A stretch of 64,000 nt of DNA from Burkholderiales bacterium (GTDB lineage Bacteria; Pseudomonadota; Gammaproteobacteria; Burkholderiales; Burkholderiaceae_E), in contig JAPLQE010000043.1 of the NCBI GenBank assembly GCA_026399835.1, positions 1-64,000 of the forward strand, read 5' to 3'. Each line of letters opens with the position of its first letter. Within the stretch, counting starts at the first letter, position 1. The position numbers were made by a program, and so were the translations under genes. Shown here in pieces: positions 34,258 to 45,276 of the stretch. A model generated the notes under the pieces. The model had not been told where the DNA came from. It saw only the letters and a program-made list of their open reading frames with translations, and made no database searches.

Positions 34258-34952
34258 GCGAGTCCGGCGCGTCACCGGTGCTGCGGCTCTCGATCGTGGT
34301 GCCCGCGCTCGACGAGGCCGACTCGATCTCGGCCACGGTACGCGATGCGCTCGCGCAGGCCGACGAGGCGATCGTCGTCGACGGCGGCAGCCGCGACGCC
34401 ACCGGCGCGCTCGCCGCCGCCGCCGGTGCCCGGGTCGTCCAGGCCCCGCGCGGGCGGGCCTCGCAGATGAATGCCGGGGCCGCGGTCGCGCAGGGCGACG
34501 TGCTGCTGTTCCTGCACGCCGATTGCCGCCTGCCGGCCGGCGCGGGCGACGCGGTGCGCACAGCGGTGGGGGCCGGCGCCCGGTGGGGCCGCTTCGACGT
34601 CCGCCTCGATTCGCCCCGTGCCTCGCTCGCCGTGGTCGGTGCGATGATGAACCTGCGCTCGCGGCTGTCCGGCATCGCCACCGGCGACCAGGCCCTCTTC
34701 GTCGACCGCGGCCTGTGGGAGGCGCTCGACGGCTACGCGCCGATTCCGCTGATGGAGGACGTCGAGCTGTGCACGCGGCTGCGACGCGTCGCGCGCTGCG
34801 CCTGCCTGCGCGAGCGCGTCACCGTCTCCGCGCGCCGCTGGGAGACCCGCGGCGTCGTTCGCACCATCGTCGAGATGTGGGCCTGGCGCGCGGCCTATGC
34901 GCTCGGCGTGTCGCCGGCGCGGCTGCACCGCCTCTACTACGGCCGACGATGA
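34254..34952 (+). CDS. GT2-like glycosyltransferase, TIGR04283 family
   Basis: A 232-residue GT-A fold enzyme: LSIVVPALDEADSISATVRD for nucleotide-sugar binding, VDGGSRDATG, the metal-binding DxD-like LLFLHADCRLPAG, and the acceptor loop with FVDRGLWEALDGYAPIPLME. Families of this type are found beside ArsS and TIGR04282 proteins and are thought to act on small molecules rather than cell-wall polymers. It has ATGA overlaps at both ends. Confidence 0.88.
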   Translation: MSESGASPVLRLSIVVPALDEADSISATVRDALAQADEAIVVDGGSRDATGALAAAAGARVVQAPRGRASQMNAGAAVAQGDVLLFLHADCRLPAGAGDAVRTAVGAGARWGRFDVRLDSPRASLAVVGAMMNLRSRLSGIATGDQALFVDRGLWEALDGYAPIPLMEDVELCTRLRRVARCACLRERVTVSARRWETRGVVRTIVEMWAWRAAYALGVSPARLHRLYYGRR

Positions 34953-35593
34953 CGGCGACCCGGCTGATCGTGTTCGCGCGGCGTCCCGAGCTCGGGCGGG
35001 TCAAGAGCCGGCTCGCCGCGACGCTCGGGGCGGCGCGCGCCCTCGCTGCGTACCGACGCCTGCTCGAGGCGACGATCGCGCTGGCCGAAGCGAGCGGTGC
35101 AGACCGGCTGGAGCTGCGCCTCGCCGACGATGGCGCGTCGCAGGAAGCGCGCGACACGCCCGTGCCGCCCGAGGCCTGGAACCTGCCGTCCGTCCTCGCG
35201 GCGCGCGGCTGGAGCGTCGCGCCGCAGCGCGGTGCGGACCTCGGCGAGCGGATGCACGAGGCGCTGTCGCAGGCGCTCTCGATGGGCGAGCGACCGGTGC
35301 TGATCGGCAGCGACTGCCCATCGCTCTCGCCGTCCGACATTGCCGCCGCGTTCGCCGCACTCGATCGGGCCGATGCCGTGTTCGCCCCGACCGAGGACGG
35401 CGGTTATGCGCTCGTCGGCCTGTCGGCCCCGGCGTGGGCGCTGTTCGACTCGATCCCGTGGAGCACCACCCGGGTCGCCGACCGGACACGGCAGCGCGCC
35501 GCCGAGGCGGGCCTGCGCGTCGAGTGGCTGCGGACGGTCTGGGATGTCGACGTCGAGGCCGACCTGCTGCGCTGGGAGGCGCAGGGCGGCTGA
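34949..35593 (+). CDS. DUF2064/TIGR04282 glycosyltransferase-like protein
   Basis: A 214-residue nucleotidyl/glycosyl-transferase-like protein: LIVFARRPELGRVKSRLAAT at the N-terminus resembles nucleotide-binding loops of MobA/CofC-type folds; VLIGSDCPSLSPSDIAAAFA and VFAPTEDGGYALVGL form the active-site region. The family is called arsenosugar biosynthesis-associated glycosyltransferase in some collections, by gene linkage. Last gene of the ArsS operon. Confidence 0.88.
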   Translation: MTATRLIVFARRPELGRVKSRLAATLGAARALAAYRRLLEATIALAEASGADRLELRLADDGASQEARDTPVPPEAWNLPSVLAARGWSVAPQRGADLGERMHEALSQALSMGERPVLIGSDCPSLSPSDIAAAFAALDRADAVFAPTEDGGYALVGLSAPAWALFDSIPWSTTRVADRTRQRAAEAGLRVEWLRTVWDVDVEADLLRWEAQGG

Positions 35594-35666
35594 GGCGGGA
35601 TCGCTGCGGCCTGTACCGCGGGCCTGTCGCGACCGTCGACGCGCCAAGAGGGCGCCGGCACCGCGT

Positions 35667-38033
35667 TCAGCCCGCGCCGCGGTCGTCCGTCGAGGCCCGC
35701 GCATCCGCCTCGGCGCGGGCGATGGCGCGTGCGCCGCTCGCCCGCGCCTCGGCCGCGACCGCGGCCTCGCGATCCACCGCGTCGCGCGCCTGAGCCTGAC
35801 CGGTCGGCCGGTCGTCGTCGCCGCCGAACTCGGGGAAGCGGGCGAACAGCGTGTCGATCGGCTGGGGCTGCCCGAACAGGTCGCCCTGCAGGTAATCGAC
35901 GCCGATCTCGCGCAGGCGGTCGAACACCCCCTGGCTGTGCACGTGCTCGGCGACGGTCCTCAGGTTCAGGCGGCGCGCGACGCGCACCGTCGACATCACG
36001 ATCTCCTCGTCGATCGGGCTGTTCGCGATGTTGCGGATGAACGAGCCGTCGATCTTCAGGTAGTCGAGCGGAAAGCGCTTGAGGTACTCGAAGGTGGCCA
36101 GGCCCGTGCCGAAGTCGTCGAGCGCGATGCCGAAGCCCTCGGCCTTGAGTTCATCGACCAGCCTGGAGGCGGCCGACGGATTCCGGATCGCCTCGCTCTC
36201 GGTGATCTCGAAGACGATCTTGTCGGCGGGCAGCGAGTAGAGCGCCCGCTGCTGGCGGATGTACTCGGCGATCGCGCCGTCGCTCATCGTCGCGCCCGAC
36301 AGGTTGATCGAGCACTTGTGCGTGCGCGCCAGTGCCTGCGGATTGGTGGCCAGCCACTCGAACGCACGCTTGACCACGGCGCGGTCGAAGGGCACCGACA
36401 TCTGCGCCTGCACGGTCAGCGTCAGGAACTCCGGCGGCTGGATGAGGCCGCCTTCGCGGTCGCGCAGGCGGGTGAGCACCTCGTAGGAGATCATGCCCGC
36501 GGGCGCGTCGGGATCGACCACCGGCTGCGCGTAGAGCTCTAGGCGCGTCTCGCGGACCGCCTCGCGGATGTGCTCGATTTTGCTCTGATGCGCCCGCCGC
36601 GAGTCGATCATCATCTGCGACAGCGGCTCGACGAAGAGCTGCGGGTCGCGCACGCTGGCGGCGATCGCGAGCGCATCGGCCAGGGAGGACAGGCAGTCCT
36701 CGCTGTTGATCAGCGCGTGGCGGTCGATCAGCAGCCCGCCCACGCAGGCCTGCAGGCGCAGGCTGCCGTGCTCGGTCGCGTAGCGCTGTCCGGCCAGCTG
36801 CGAATAGGCCTCGCGCGCGACGGTGCGAACCTGCGCCACGGTGTCCGCCTGGACCACCAGCGCGTAGCGGCCCGCCGACAGCCGGGCGGCGAACTGCAGT
36901 CCCGGCTGGCGCAGCAGCAGCGCCGCCGTTGCCTGCTCGAGCTGCATCGCGGGGATCGTGCCGCACAGGTCGCTGAGCGAATCGAAGTTGGTCAGGTGGA
37001 TGCCGATCAGGCCGAAGTTGGGCCGCTGCTGCGAGGCGAGCCGATCGCCGAACTCCGAGAGCAGGCCGCGGTCGTTGAGCAGCCCGGTGGTCATGTCCTG
37101 GCGTGCCTGGCGCGCCACCCGCATCAGCGCCAGCCTGCGGTCCGCCGCCACCGCCTGCAGCACCAGCGCCACGAGGACCGCGCAGAACACCAGCATCGAT
37201 GCCTCGATCGCACGATGGAACCCCTCGCCGGCCACCGGCACCTGATGGGCCCGGACGCCCAGCAGGGGCATCGCGGCGAGCAGCAGGGTCAGCGCGTTGG
37301 CGCGCTCGTCCATCCGGATCGCCGACCAGGCCACGATCGGGAAGAACAGGAACTGCACGACGTAGGCGTACTCGTGGTGGCCGAGTGCAGACAGCAGGAA
37401 GCTCGCGCCCGCGAGCGCGACCGCCATCAGCAGGCCCGAGATGTCGACGACCGGCACTTCCTGCTCGCCGGTGTCGGCCTGCGGCAGCGCATCGTCGAGC
37501 CAGGCGAGCACGGCCGGCGCGACCAGCATCGTCCCGAGCGCACCGCTCAGCCAGACGGTCAGGTAGACGTGGAGCGGGTGGATGTCGGACGCGTCGCCAT
37601 ACAGCAGCGCCGCCGTGCCCGCGATCACCGCGACGAGCGGTCCCCCGGCCACCAGCGCGGCGGCGAGGAAGCGGACGACCGCCTCGAGCCGGTACTCGGC
37701 CGGCTTCCAGTCTCCGACGCGTCGCAGCACGAGGATCGGGACCACCGAGCCGGCCAGGGTCGCCGCCGCAGCGGCAGCGGCCAGGAGCAGGCTGCTGAAG
37801 GCCATGAGACCGTAGCCGAAGGCGCCGACCGCCGCCGGCAGCGCCCAGGCGGCGCCGTAGCGCCAGCCGAACGCGAACGCCACGCCCGCGGCCGGCCACA
37901 TCAGCAGCCGCAGCGGATCGCCCCGCGACAGCCCTTGCGCCAGCAGGCAGAAGACGAACGTGAGCCCCGCGATCAGCAAGGCGCGAGGCAGGGGGGGCAG
38001 GGTGGGGTCGGCCGAAGCCTGGCGGTTCAGCAA
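35667..38033 (-). CDS. MASE1-like membrane protein with degenerate GGDEF and intact EAL domains
   Basis: A cyclic-di-GMP protein of about 788 residues. Residues 10-310 contain 8-10 membrane helices of MASE1 type (WPAAGVAFAFGWRYGAAWAL). The GGDEF domain is degenerate: the signature site reads RLSAGRYALVV instead of GGDEF, so no cyclase activity is expected. The EAL domain keeps the acidic ligands: SYEVLTRL, NLSGATMSD, FEITESEA, ALDDFGTGLATF, LKIDGSFIRN and VAEHVHSQG, so phosphodiesterase activity is likely. The C-terminal 50 residues are Ala/Arg-rich. The start is uncertain: TTG 38033 gives a family-like beginning and leaves a TACACT -10 box near 38067 upstream; an ATG at 38162 would add 43 unlikely residues. 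Confidence 0.85.
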   Translation of the reverse strand: MLNRQASADPTLPPLPRALLIAGLTFVFCLLAQGLSRGDPLRLLMWPAAGVAFAFGWRYGAAWALPAAVGAFGYGLMAFSSLLLAAAAAAATLAGSVVPILVLRRVGDWKPAEYRLEAVVRFLAAALVAGGPLVAVIAGTAALLYGDASDIHPLHVYLTVWLSGALGTMLVAPAVLAWLDDALPQADTGEQEVPVVDISGLLMAVALAGASFLLSALGHHEYAYVVQFLFFPIVAWSAIRMDERANALTLLLAAMPLLGVRAHQVPVAGEGFHRAIEASMLVFCAVLVALVLQAVAADRRLALMRVARQARQDMTTGLLNDRGLLSEFGDRLASQQRPNFGLIGIHLTNFDSLSDLCGTIPAMQLEQATAALLLRQPGLQFAARLSAGRYALVVQADTVAQVRTVAREAYSQLAGQRYATEHGSLRLQACVGGLLIDRHALINSEDCLSSLADALAIAASVRDPQLFVEPLSQMMIDSRRAHQSKIEHIREAVRETRLELYAQPVVDPDAPAGMISYEVLTRLRDREGGLIQPPEFLTLTVQAQMSVPFDRAVVKRAFEWLATNPQALARTHKCSINLSGATMSDGAIAEYIRQQRALYSLPADKIVFEITESEAIRNPSAASRLVDELKAEGFGIALDDFGTGLATFEYLKRFPLDYLKIDGSFIRNIANSPIDEEIVMSTVRVARRLNLRTVAEHVHSQGVFDRLREIGVDYLQGDLFGQPQPIDTLFARFPEFGGDDDRPTGQAQARDAVDREAAVAAEARASGARAIARAEADARASTDDRGAG

Positions 38034-38190
38034 GAAGCCGGATGGAACGAGTTTCCTTGGTCCAGTGTACCGCAGCGCTTCGCCGTCCCGCGCGGGGCAG
38101 ACGGGCGCTTCGCTGCAGCCGCTCCCAGGATGTCGCAATGCCACCGACACCACCGACGCCATTCACGCCGACGGCGGCGTCGGGCGCAGT

Positions 38191-38223
38191 CGGCGGCACG
38201 CCTCGCGTCGAGGCGTGCCGCCG
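38191..38223 (-). terminator. Strong hairpin after acnA
   Basis: A perfect 14-bp stem (38191-38204 with 38210-38223, loop GCGTC) begins ten bases beyond the acnA stop codon. There is no U-run on the minus strand; it likely marks the acnA 3' end. Confidence 0.6.
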
Positions 38224-38232
38224 CGGGCCGCG

Positions 38233-40941
<2,709 letters not shown>

Positions 40942-41014
40942 GTCGTTGCCTCTGCGGGGGTTGGACGGGTATGGATTCGGTCGGTCGCTGCGATTCGGGA
41001 GATGGGTGCTGCGT

Positions 41015-41632
41015 TCAGCGCTGGACGGCGGGTGGTGCCGTCACAGCCGGGGCGGTCGTGACGGTGGGACGCGCAGCGGGCTGGCCCGTCGCGGCCGGTG
41101 TCCGCGCGGCACGCGACGGCGGTTCCGCGCGGAAGGTGCCGTCGTCCATGTTCAGCGTACCCATTCCGGGCACCACAAGATCGCCCGGCCGCTGGCCGGT
41201 CTCGCAGGGGCCGAGCCAGCGCGCCACGACCGCCTCGCGGTCATCGCGGCGGCCCGATGCGCCGGGCGCCGCATGGGTGACGACGGTGTCGATCCGGTAC
41301 TCGGTCTCGAAGTCGCCGGTGGCGACCGCACGGCCGGTCACCGTGGCCTTGCCCTCGCGGCAGACCGACTCGGCGACCCATGCCTCGCCCGAGCGGACGA
41401 ACTCGCCCAGGCTGCAGGAGCCGCGCAGCCCGGGGCTGCGATCGAGGTGGGCACGGGCGCTGTCGGTCCGCTCGCCGACGCAGAATCGGGTCGGCGGCAT
41501 GCCCAGCGAATCCGAGTTGGCGCTGCGCACTTCCCAGAGGCCGGCACGGCGCTTCGGATGGGCCTCGGCCGGCGCGGGCGTCAGGCCGGTCGCCGCCACC
41601 AGCGCCACGGCAAGGCGCGCCGCGGCGATCAC
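41015..41632 (-). CDS. DUF3617 family periplasmic protein
   Basis: A 205-residue exported protein. GTG 41632 is preceded by GGAGG with five-base spacing; a signal peptide ([21 protein letters not shown]) follows. The mature part begins [20 protein letters not shown], the DUF3617 pattern of 'pGLWE' plus scattered cysteines ([21 protein letters not shown]), which may form disulfides. The C-terminal 50 residues are Pro/Ala/Thr-rich. Function unknown. Confidence 0.75.
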   Translation of the reverse strand: MIAAARLAVALVAATGLTPAPAEAHPKRRAGLWEVRSANSDSLGMPPTRFCVGERTDSARAHLDRSPGLRGSCSLGEFVRSGEAWVAESVCREGKATVTGRAVATGDFETEYRIDTVVTHAAPGASGRRDDREAVVARWLGPCETGQRPGDLVVPGMGTLNMDDGTFRAEPPSRAARTPAATGQPAARPTVTTAPAVTAPPAVQR

Positions 41633-41730
41633 CGCATCCTCCGGGCCGGCGTCGTCCCCGTACCGGCGGCGCGGGGGCGGCCGGCGAGGCGCGGACGGAC
41701 GGGCGTGCGCTCGGGCATGCGGCGTCGGGT

Positions 41731-42303
41731 CTACTGCTTCGCCGCGGCCGGAGCCGGGGCCGGAGCGTCCAGGTTGCGCTGCACCGGTGCGCCGGAACTC
41801 TTCGCCTCGGCCTCGGCGCCGCGCTGCATGTCGTGCTGGCAGGAGTCGACGATGCGCTGACCGGTCTGCGTGTTCAGCAGCATCGACTTGAAGGGAATCT
41901 GCACCAGCAGCACTCGGCCGCGGGTGTCCTCGAGCCTGACGGCCCCGGTCTTCGAGGCCACGGGCTTCATGACCCAGACGTCCTTCTTGTAGCGCACGTC
42001 CACGTAACCGTCGAACACCGGGTTGCGCTCGACGAAGACCTCGAACTTCTCGTCGCACACATACTTGCCGTAGTGCACGAGCGTCGCGGCCTGGCGCTGC
42101 TCCTCGTCGGCGTGAGGCAGTTCGGCCATCTGCTCGGCGGTGGTCGGCGGCGGGACGTTGGCCGGACGCTTCGGGGCGGGCTTGGTCTGCGCGGCAGGCT
42201 TCGGGGCGGGCTTCGCATCCTGCGCCTGCGCGACCGTGAGCATCGCCGCGCAGGCGGACAGGGCGGCGAGGACGCGGGACAGCGAGCGGGAGGAGGGGGT
42301 CAC
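41731..42303 (-). CDS. Conserved Burkholderiales-type periplasmic protein, unknown function
   Basis: A 190-residue exported protein with a signal peptide ending near VAQAQD. A Lys/Pro/Ala linker (about 30-55) is followed by a compact domain with two cysteines (YGKYVCDEKFEVFVERN and RIVDSCQHDM), a long beta-rich part (YVDVRYKKDVWVMKPVASKT) and an Ala/Pro tail. I recall similar unnamed proteins beside TCA genes in this order but know no function. It may form a transcription unit with the DUF3617 gene, 98 bases downstream. Confidence 0.7.
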   Translation of the reverse strand: MTPSSRSLSRVLAALSACAAMLTVAQAQDAKPAPKPAAQTKPAPKRPANVPPPTTAEQMAELPHADEEQRQAATLVHYGKYVCDEKFEVFVERNPVFDGYVDVRYKKDVWVMKPVASKTGAVRLEDTRGRVLLVQIPFKSMLLNTQTGQRIVDSCQHDMQRGAEAEAKSSGAPVQRNLDAPAPAPAAAKQ

Positions 42304-42476
42304 GGAGGGGTCTCCAGGGGGTCCGAAACCGGCATTGTCCCTCGGAGAGGGGGCGAGTGCCGCACCGGTGGTCGGCCTGGTGGAAATCCCGGTGCCGAAG
42401 GGGCGGCGATCGGCACGCCGGCACCGTCCTGAAATCGTTCCGCGGGCCGCCGCTGCGGCGCGGCGGCCCCTGCGGG

Positions 42477-43466
42477 TCAGGGCAGCAGGTGCGAGACGCC
42501 GTCACGCTCCTCGAGCAGTTCCTTGAGCGTGAAGTCCATGCGCTCGCGGCTGAACGCGTCGACCTCCAGGCCCTGGACGATCGTGTACTCGCCGTTGGCG
42601 CAGATCACCGGGTAGCCGTACATCACGTCCTGCGGGATCCCGTACGAGCCGTCCGAAGGGATGCCCATCGTGGTCCACTTGCCGCCGGTGCCCAGCGCCC
42701 AGTCGCGCATGTGGTCGATGGCCGCGTTCGCGGCGGAGGCCGCCGACGACAGGCCGCGTGCCTCGATGATCGCCGCGCCGCGCTTGCCGACGGTCGGCAG
42801 GAACGTGTCCCTGTTCCACGCGTCGTCGCCGATCATCGCCTTGACCGACTGGCCGCCGATGGTGGCGAACCGGTAGTCGGCGTACATCGTCGGCGAGTGG
42901 TTGCCCCACACGCAGAGCTTCTCGATCGCCGCGACCGGCTTGCCGGTCTTGGCCGCGATCTGCGACAGCGCGCGGTTGTGGTCCAGTCGCAGCATCGCGG
43001 TGAATTGCTTCTTCGGCAGGTCCGGCGCCGACTTCATGGCGATGTAGGCGTTGGTGTTGGCCGGATTGCCGACCACCAGCACGCGCACGTCACGGCTGGC
43101 TGCGGCGTTCAGGGCCTTGCCCTGCGCGGTGAAGATCTGGGCGTTGGCGGCCAGCAGATCCTTGCGCTCCATCCCCGGGCCACGGGGGCGGGCGCCGACG
43201 AGCAGCGCGTAGTCTGCATCCTTGAACGCGGTGGCCGGATCGCCGTGGGCGGACATGCCGGCGAGCAGCGGGAACGCGCAGTCCTCGAGTTCCATCATCA
43301 CGCCCTTGAGCGCCTTCTGGGCCTTCTCGTCGGGGATCTCCAGCAGCTGCAGGATCACCGGCTGGTCCTTGCCGAGCATGTCGCCGTTGGCGATCCGGAA
43401 CAGCAGCGAGTAGCCGATCTGGCCTGCGGCGCCGGTCACGGCGACTCGTTTGGCGGGCTTGGTCAT
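42477..43466 (-). CDS. mdh: Malate dehydrogenase
   Basis: A 329-residue NAD-dependent enzyme oxidising malate to oxaloacetate. The Rossmann motif [20 protein letters not shown], the mobile loop with [14 protein letters not shown] (substrate Arg residues), [14 protein letters not shown], and the catalytic His in WGNHSPTMY are present. It belongs to the cytosolic-type MDH group usual in Burkholderiales. AAGGACGACC precedes the ATG, and a near-consensus sigma-70 promoter lies 48-76 bases upstream. Confidence 0.98.
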   Translation of the reverse strand: MTKPAKRVAVTGAAGQIGYSLLFRIANGDMLGKDQPVILQLLEIPDEKAQKALKGVMMELEDCAFPLLAGMSAHGDPATAFKDADYALLVGARPRGPGMERKDLLAANAQIFTAQGKALNAAASRDVRVLVVGNPANTNAYIAMKSAPDLPKKQFTAMLRLDHNRALSQIAAKTGKPVAAIEKLCVWGNHSPTMYADYRFATIGGQSVKAMIGDDAWNRDTFLPTVGKRGAAIIEARGLSSAASAANAAIDHMRDWALGTGGKWTTMGIPSDGSYGIPQDVMYGYPVICANGEYTIVQGLEVDAFSRERMDFTLKELLEERDGVSHLLP

Positions 43467-43513
43467 GGTCGTCCTTCGAGGGGGTCTGGAGGGGGACTTT
43501 GGGGTCGAGCGCG

Positions 43514-43542
43514 AGTGTAGGAGCGGCCCCTGGAGATGTCAA
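43514..43542 (-). promoter_or_regulatory. Sigma-70 promoter of mdh
   Basis: On the minus strand TTGACA (43537-43542) is followed after exactly 17 bases by TACACT (43514-43519). Transcription would start near 43506, leaving a leader of about 40 bases. Confidence 0.8.
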
Positions 43543-43550
43543 CTTTGCGC

Positions 43551-43575
43551 TATAACTTCTATAAGACAGCAGTTA
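43551..43575. promoter_or_regulatory. Candidate GntR operator between mdh and gntR
   Basis: TAACT (43553-43557) and AGTTA (43571-43575) form a dyad around an AT-rich centre, with TATAA also repeated at 43551 and 43560. It sits just upstream of the mdh -35 and about 40 bases before gntR, so the divergent regulator could control both sides. The binding protein is inferred. Confidence 0.45.
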
Positions 43576-43612
43576 CTGGACAAGCGGGGCCGGACATGGT
43601 CAGATCCGAACG

Positions 43613-44338
43613 ATGAGCACGGTCACGTTCAGCCCGCTCTACCGGCAGATCCGCGATCGGCTGGTGCACAGCCTCCAGGCCGGGGAGTGGCGGCCGGGCG
43701 AGGCTATTCCGAGCGAGATCGACCTGGCCGCCCGCTACGGCGTCAGTCAGGGCACGGTCCGCAAGGCGATCGACGCGCTTTCGGCCGAGAACCTCCTGGT
43801 GCGCCGCCAGGGGCGCGGCACCTTCGTCGCCAGTCACCAGGAGGCCCGGGCCCAGATCCGCTTCCTGCGACTGCGTCCCGACGACGGCGGCGAGCCGCGA
43901 CAGCCGAGCAGCCGCTTCCTCGAGTGCCGCCGGCTGCGCGCGCCGCTCGAGATCGCCCGTGCCCTCGAGATGAAGGCCGGCGACGCGGCCGTGACGATCC
44001 GCCGTCTGCTCGAGTTCGACGGCGAGCCGATCGTACTCGAGGAGATCTGGCTGCCGGGTTCGACCTTCCGCGGGCTGACCGCCGAGCGGCTCAACGCGTA
44101 CAGCGGTCCCCTTTACGCATTGCTCGAGACCGAGTTCGGCACCAGGATGATCCGTGCGAGCGAACGGCTGCGCGCGGTGGCCGCCGGCGAGGCCGAGGCC
44201 CGTGCGCTCGGCGTCGCGACCGGCGAGCCGCTGCTTCTTGTCGATCGGGTGTCCTCGACATACGGCGACAAGCCGGTCGAGGTCCGCCGCGGCTGGTACC
44301 GGACGCATCATCATCACTATTTCAACGAGCTGAGCTGA
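43613..44338 (+). CDS. GntR/HutC family transcriptional regulator
   Basis: A 241-residue regulator. The N-terminal winged helix (PLYRQIRDRLVHSLQAGEWR; YGVSQGTVRKAIDALSAENL; RRQGRGTFVA) is followed by a UTRA effector domain (about 85-235; IVLEEIWLPGSTFRGLTAER; LLLVDRVSSTYGDKPVEVRR). It stands between divergent mdh and the sdh operon, so a role in TCA regulation in response to a small carboxylate or related ligand is plausible. The effector cannot be read from sequence. Confidence 0.9.
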   Translation: MSTVTFSPLYRQIRDRLVHSLQAGEWRPGEAIPSEIDLAARYGVSQGTVRKAIDALSAENLLVRRQGRGTFVASHQEARAQIRFLRLRPDDGGEPRQPSSRFLECRRLRAPLEIARALEMKAGDAAVTIRRLLEFDGEPIVLEEIWLPGSTFRGLTAERLNAYSGPLYALLETEFGTRMIRASERLRAVAAGEAEARALGVATGEPLLLVDRVSSTYGDKPVEVRRGWYRTHHHHYFNELS

Positions 44339-44360
44339 GAATTGGTGCGCCGCGAGATTT

Positions 44361-44381
44361 GCGTCAGAATGACGCGGTTTT
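44361..44381 (+). terminator. Short intrinsic terminator after gntR
   Basis: GCGTCA (44361-44366) pairs with TGACGC (44370-44375) around GAA and is followed by GGTTTT. It separates gntR from the sdh operon. Confidence 0.55.
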
Positions 44382-44400
44382 GCCCGATCGAATAAAACGG

Positions 44401-44460
44401 GGAGGTCGGGGGTGAGGGGGTCGGTCCGCGCGAGCGGCGCCGGCGCCGCTGCAACCTCCG
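44401..44460 (+). promoter_or_regulatory. Palindromic leader of the sdh operon
   Basis: An 18-bp perfect palindrome (44433-44450, AGCGGCGCCGGCGCCGCT) is nested between GGAGGT (44401-44406) and ACCTCC (44454-44459). The outer pair could sequester or mimic a ribosome-binding site. It lies 47 bases before sdhC. Function unknown. Confidence 0.4.
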
Positions 44461-44506
44461 GCGTGCCCGCGCGTCCACTTCACCAAGAGCACCGTCCGAG
44501 GCATCC

Positions 44507-44923
44507 ATGGCCGACATCGCAGCCCAGAAAGCGCGACCGCAGTACCGCAACATCGGCGTCAACCAGATCGTGTCCTACCGGTTGCCGCCGGCCGGCATCG
44601 TGTCCATCCTGCATCGCATCAGCGGCGCGCTGCTGTTCCTCCTCGGCATTCCGTTCTCGCTCTACCTGCTGCAGGAGAGCCTCACCAGCGAGCTGAGCTT
44701 CCAGTCCTACCGCGCCATCGTCGGGAGCATCCCCGGCAAGCTCGTGCTGCTGGTGCTGATCTGGGCGTTCGTGCATCACGCGATCGCCGGCATCCGCTAC
44801 CTGCTGCTCGATCGCCACGTCGGCATCCAGAAGGATGCCTCGCGGACCTCGGCCAACGCAGTGCTCGGGATCACGGTCGCGCTGACCGCGATCCTCGCGC
44901 TCAAGCTGTTCGGAGTGTTCTGA
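44507..44923 (+). CDS. sdhC: Succinate dehydrogenase cytochrome b556 subunit
   Basis: A 138-residue membrane anchor of complex II. The N-terminal RPQYRNIGVNQIVSYRLPPA leads to three helices; the quinone-site region SILHRISGALLFLLGIPFSL holds conserved Ser and Arg, and the haem-ligand His lies in IWAFVHHAIAGIRYLLLD. It passes electrons from the SdhB clusters to ubiquinone. First gene of sdhCDAB, one base before sdhD. Confidence 0.96.
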   Translation: MADIAAQKARPQYRNIGVNQIVSYRLPPAGIVSILHRISGALLFLLGIPFSLYLLQESLTSELSFQSYRAIVGSIPGKLVLLVLIWAFVHHAIAGIRYLLLDRHVGIQKDASRTSANAVLGITVALTAILALKLFGVF

Positions 44924-44924
44924 C

Positions 44925-45275
44925 ATGACCACACGTCGGATCGTCGTCGGCGCGCACTACGGCCTGCGCGACTGGCTCGCGCAGCGCGTCTCCGCGGTTG
45001 TGCTGCTGGCCTATACGCTCCTGCTGCTGGGCGCCGTCCTCTTCACCCGCGACCTCGATTACGGCTCGTGGGCCGGCCTGTTCACGACGGTCTGGATGAA
45101 GGTGGCCACGCTGCTCGCGGTGCTGGCCCTCATCTGGCACGCCTGGGTCGGCGTGCGCGACATCTACATGGACTACATCAAGCCGACGGGCGTTCGGCTG
45201 GTGCTGCAGGTCGCCACGGTGGTGGCGCTGGTCGGTTACGCCATCTGGGCAGTGATCATTCTCTGGAGAGTCTGA
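44925..45275 (+). CDS. sdhD: Succinate dehydrogenase hydrophobic anchor subunit
   Basis: A 116-residue anchor with three membrane helices. GLRDWLAQRVSAVVLLAYTL opens helix 1, and LALIWHAWVGVRDIYMDYIK holds the haem-axial His and the conserved Asp-Tyr near the quinone pocket. It partners SdhC in the membrane domain of complex II. One base separates its stop from the TTG of sdhA. Confidence 0.96.
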   Translation: MTTRRIVVGAHYGLRDWLAQRVSAVVLLAYTLLLLGAVLFTRDLDYGSWAGLFTTVWMKVATLLAVLALIWHAWVGVRDIYMDYIKPTGVRLVLQVATVVALVGYAIWAVIILWRV

Positions 45276-45276
45276 G

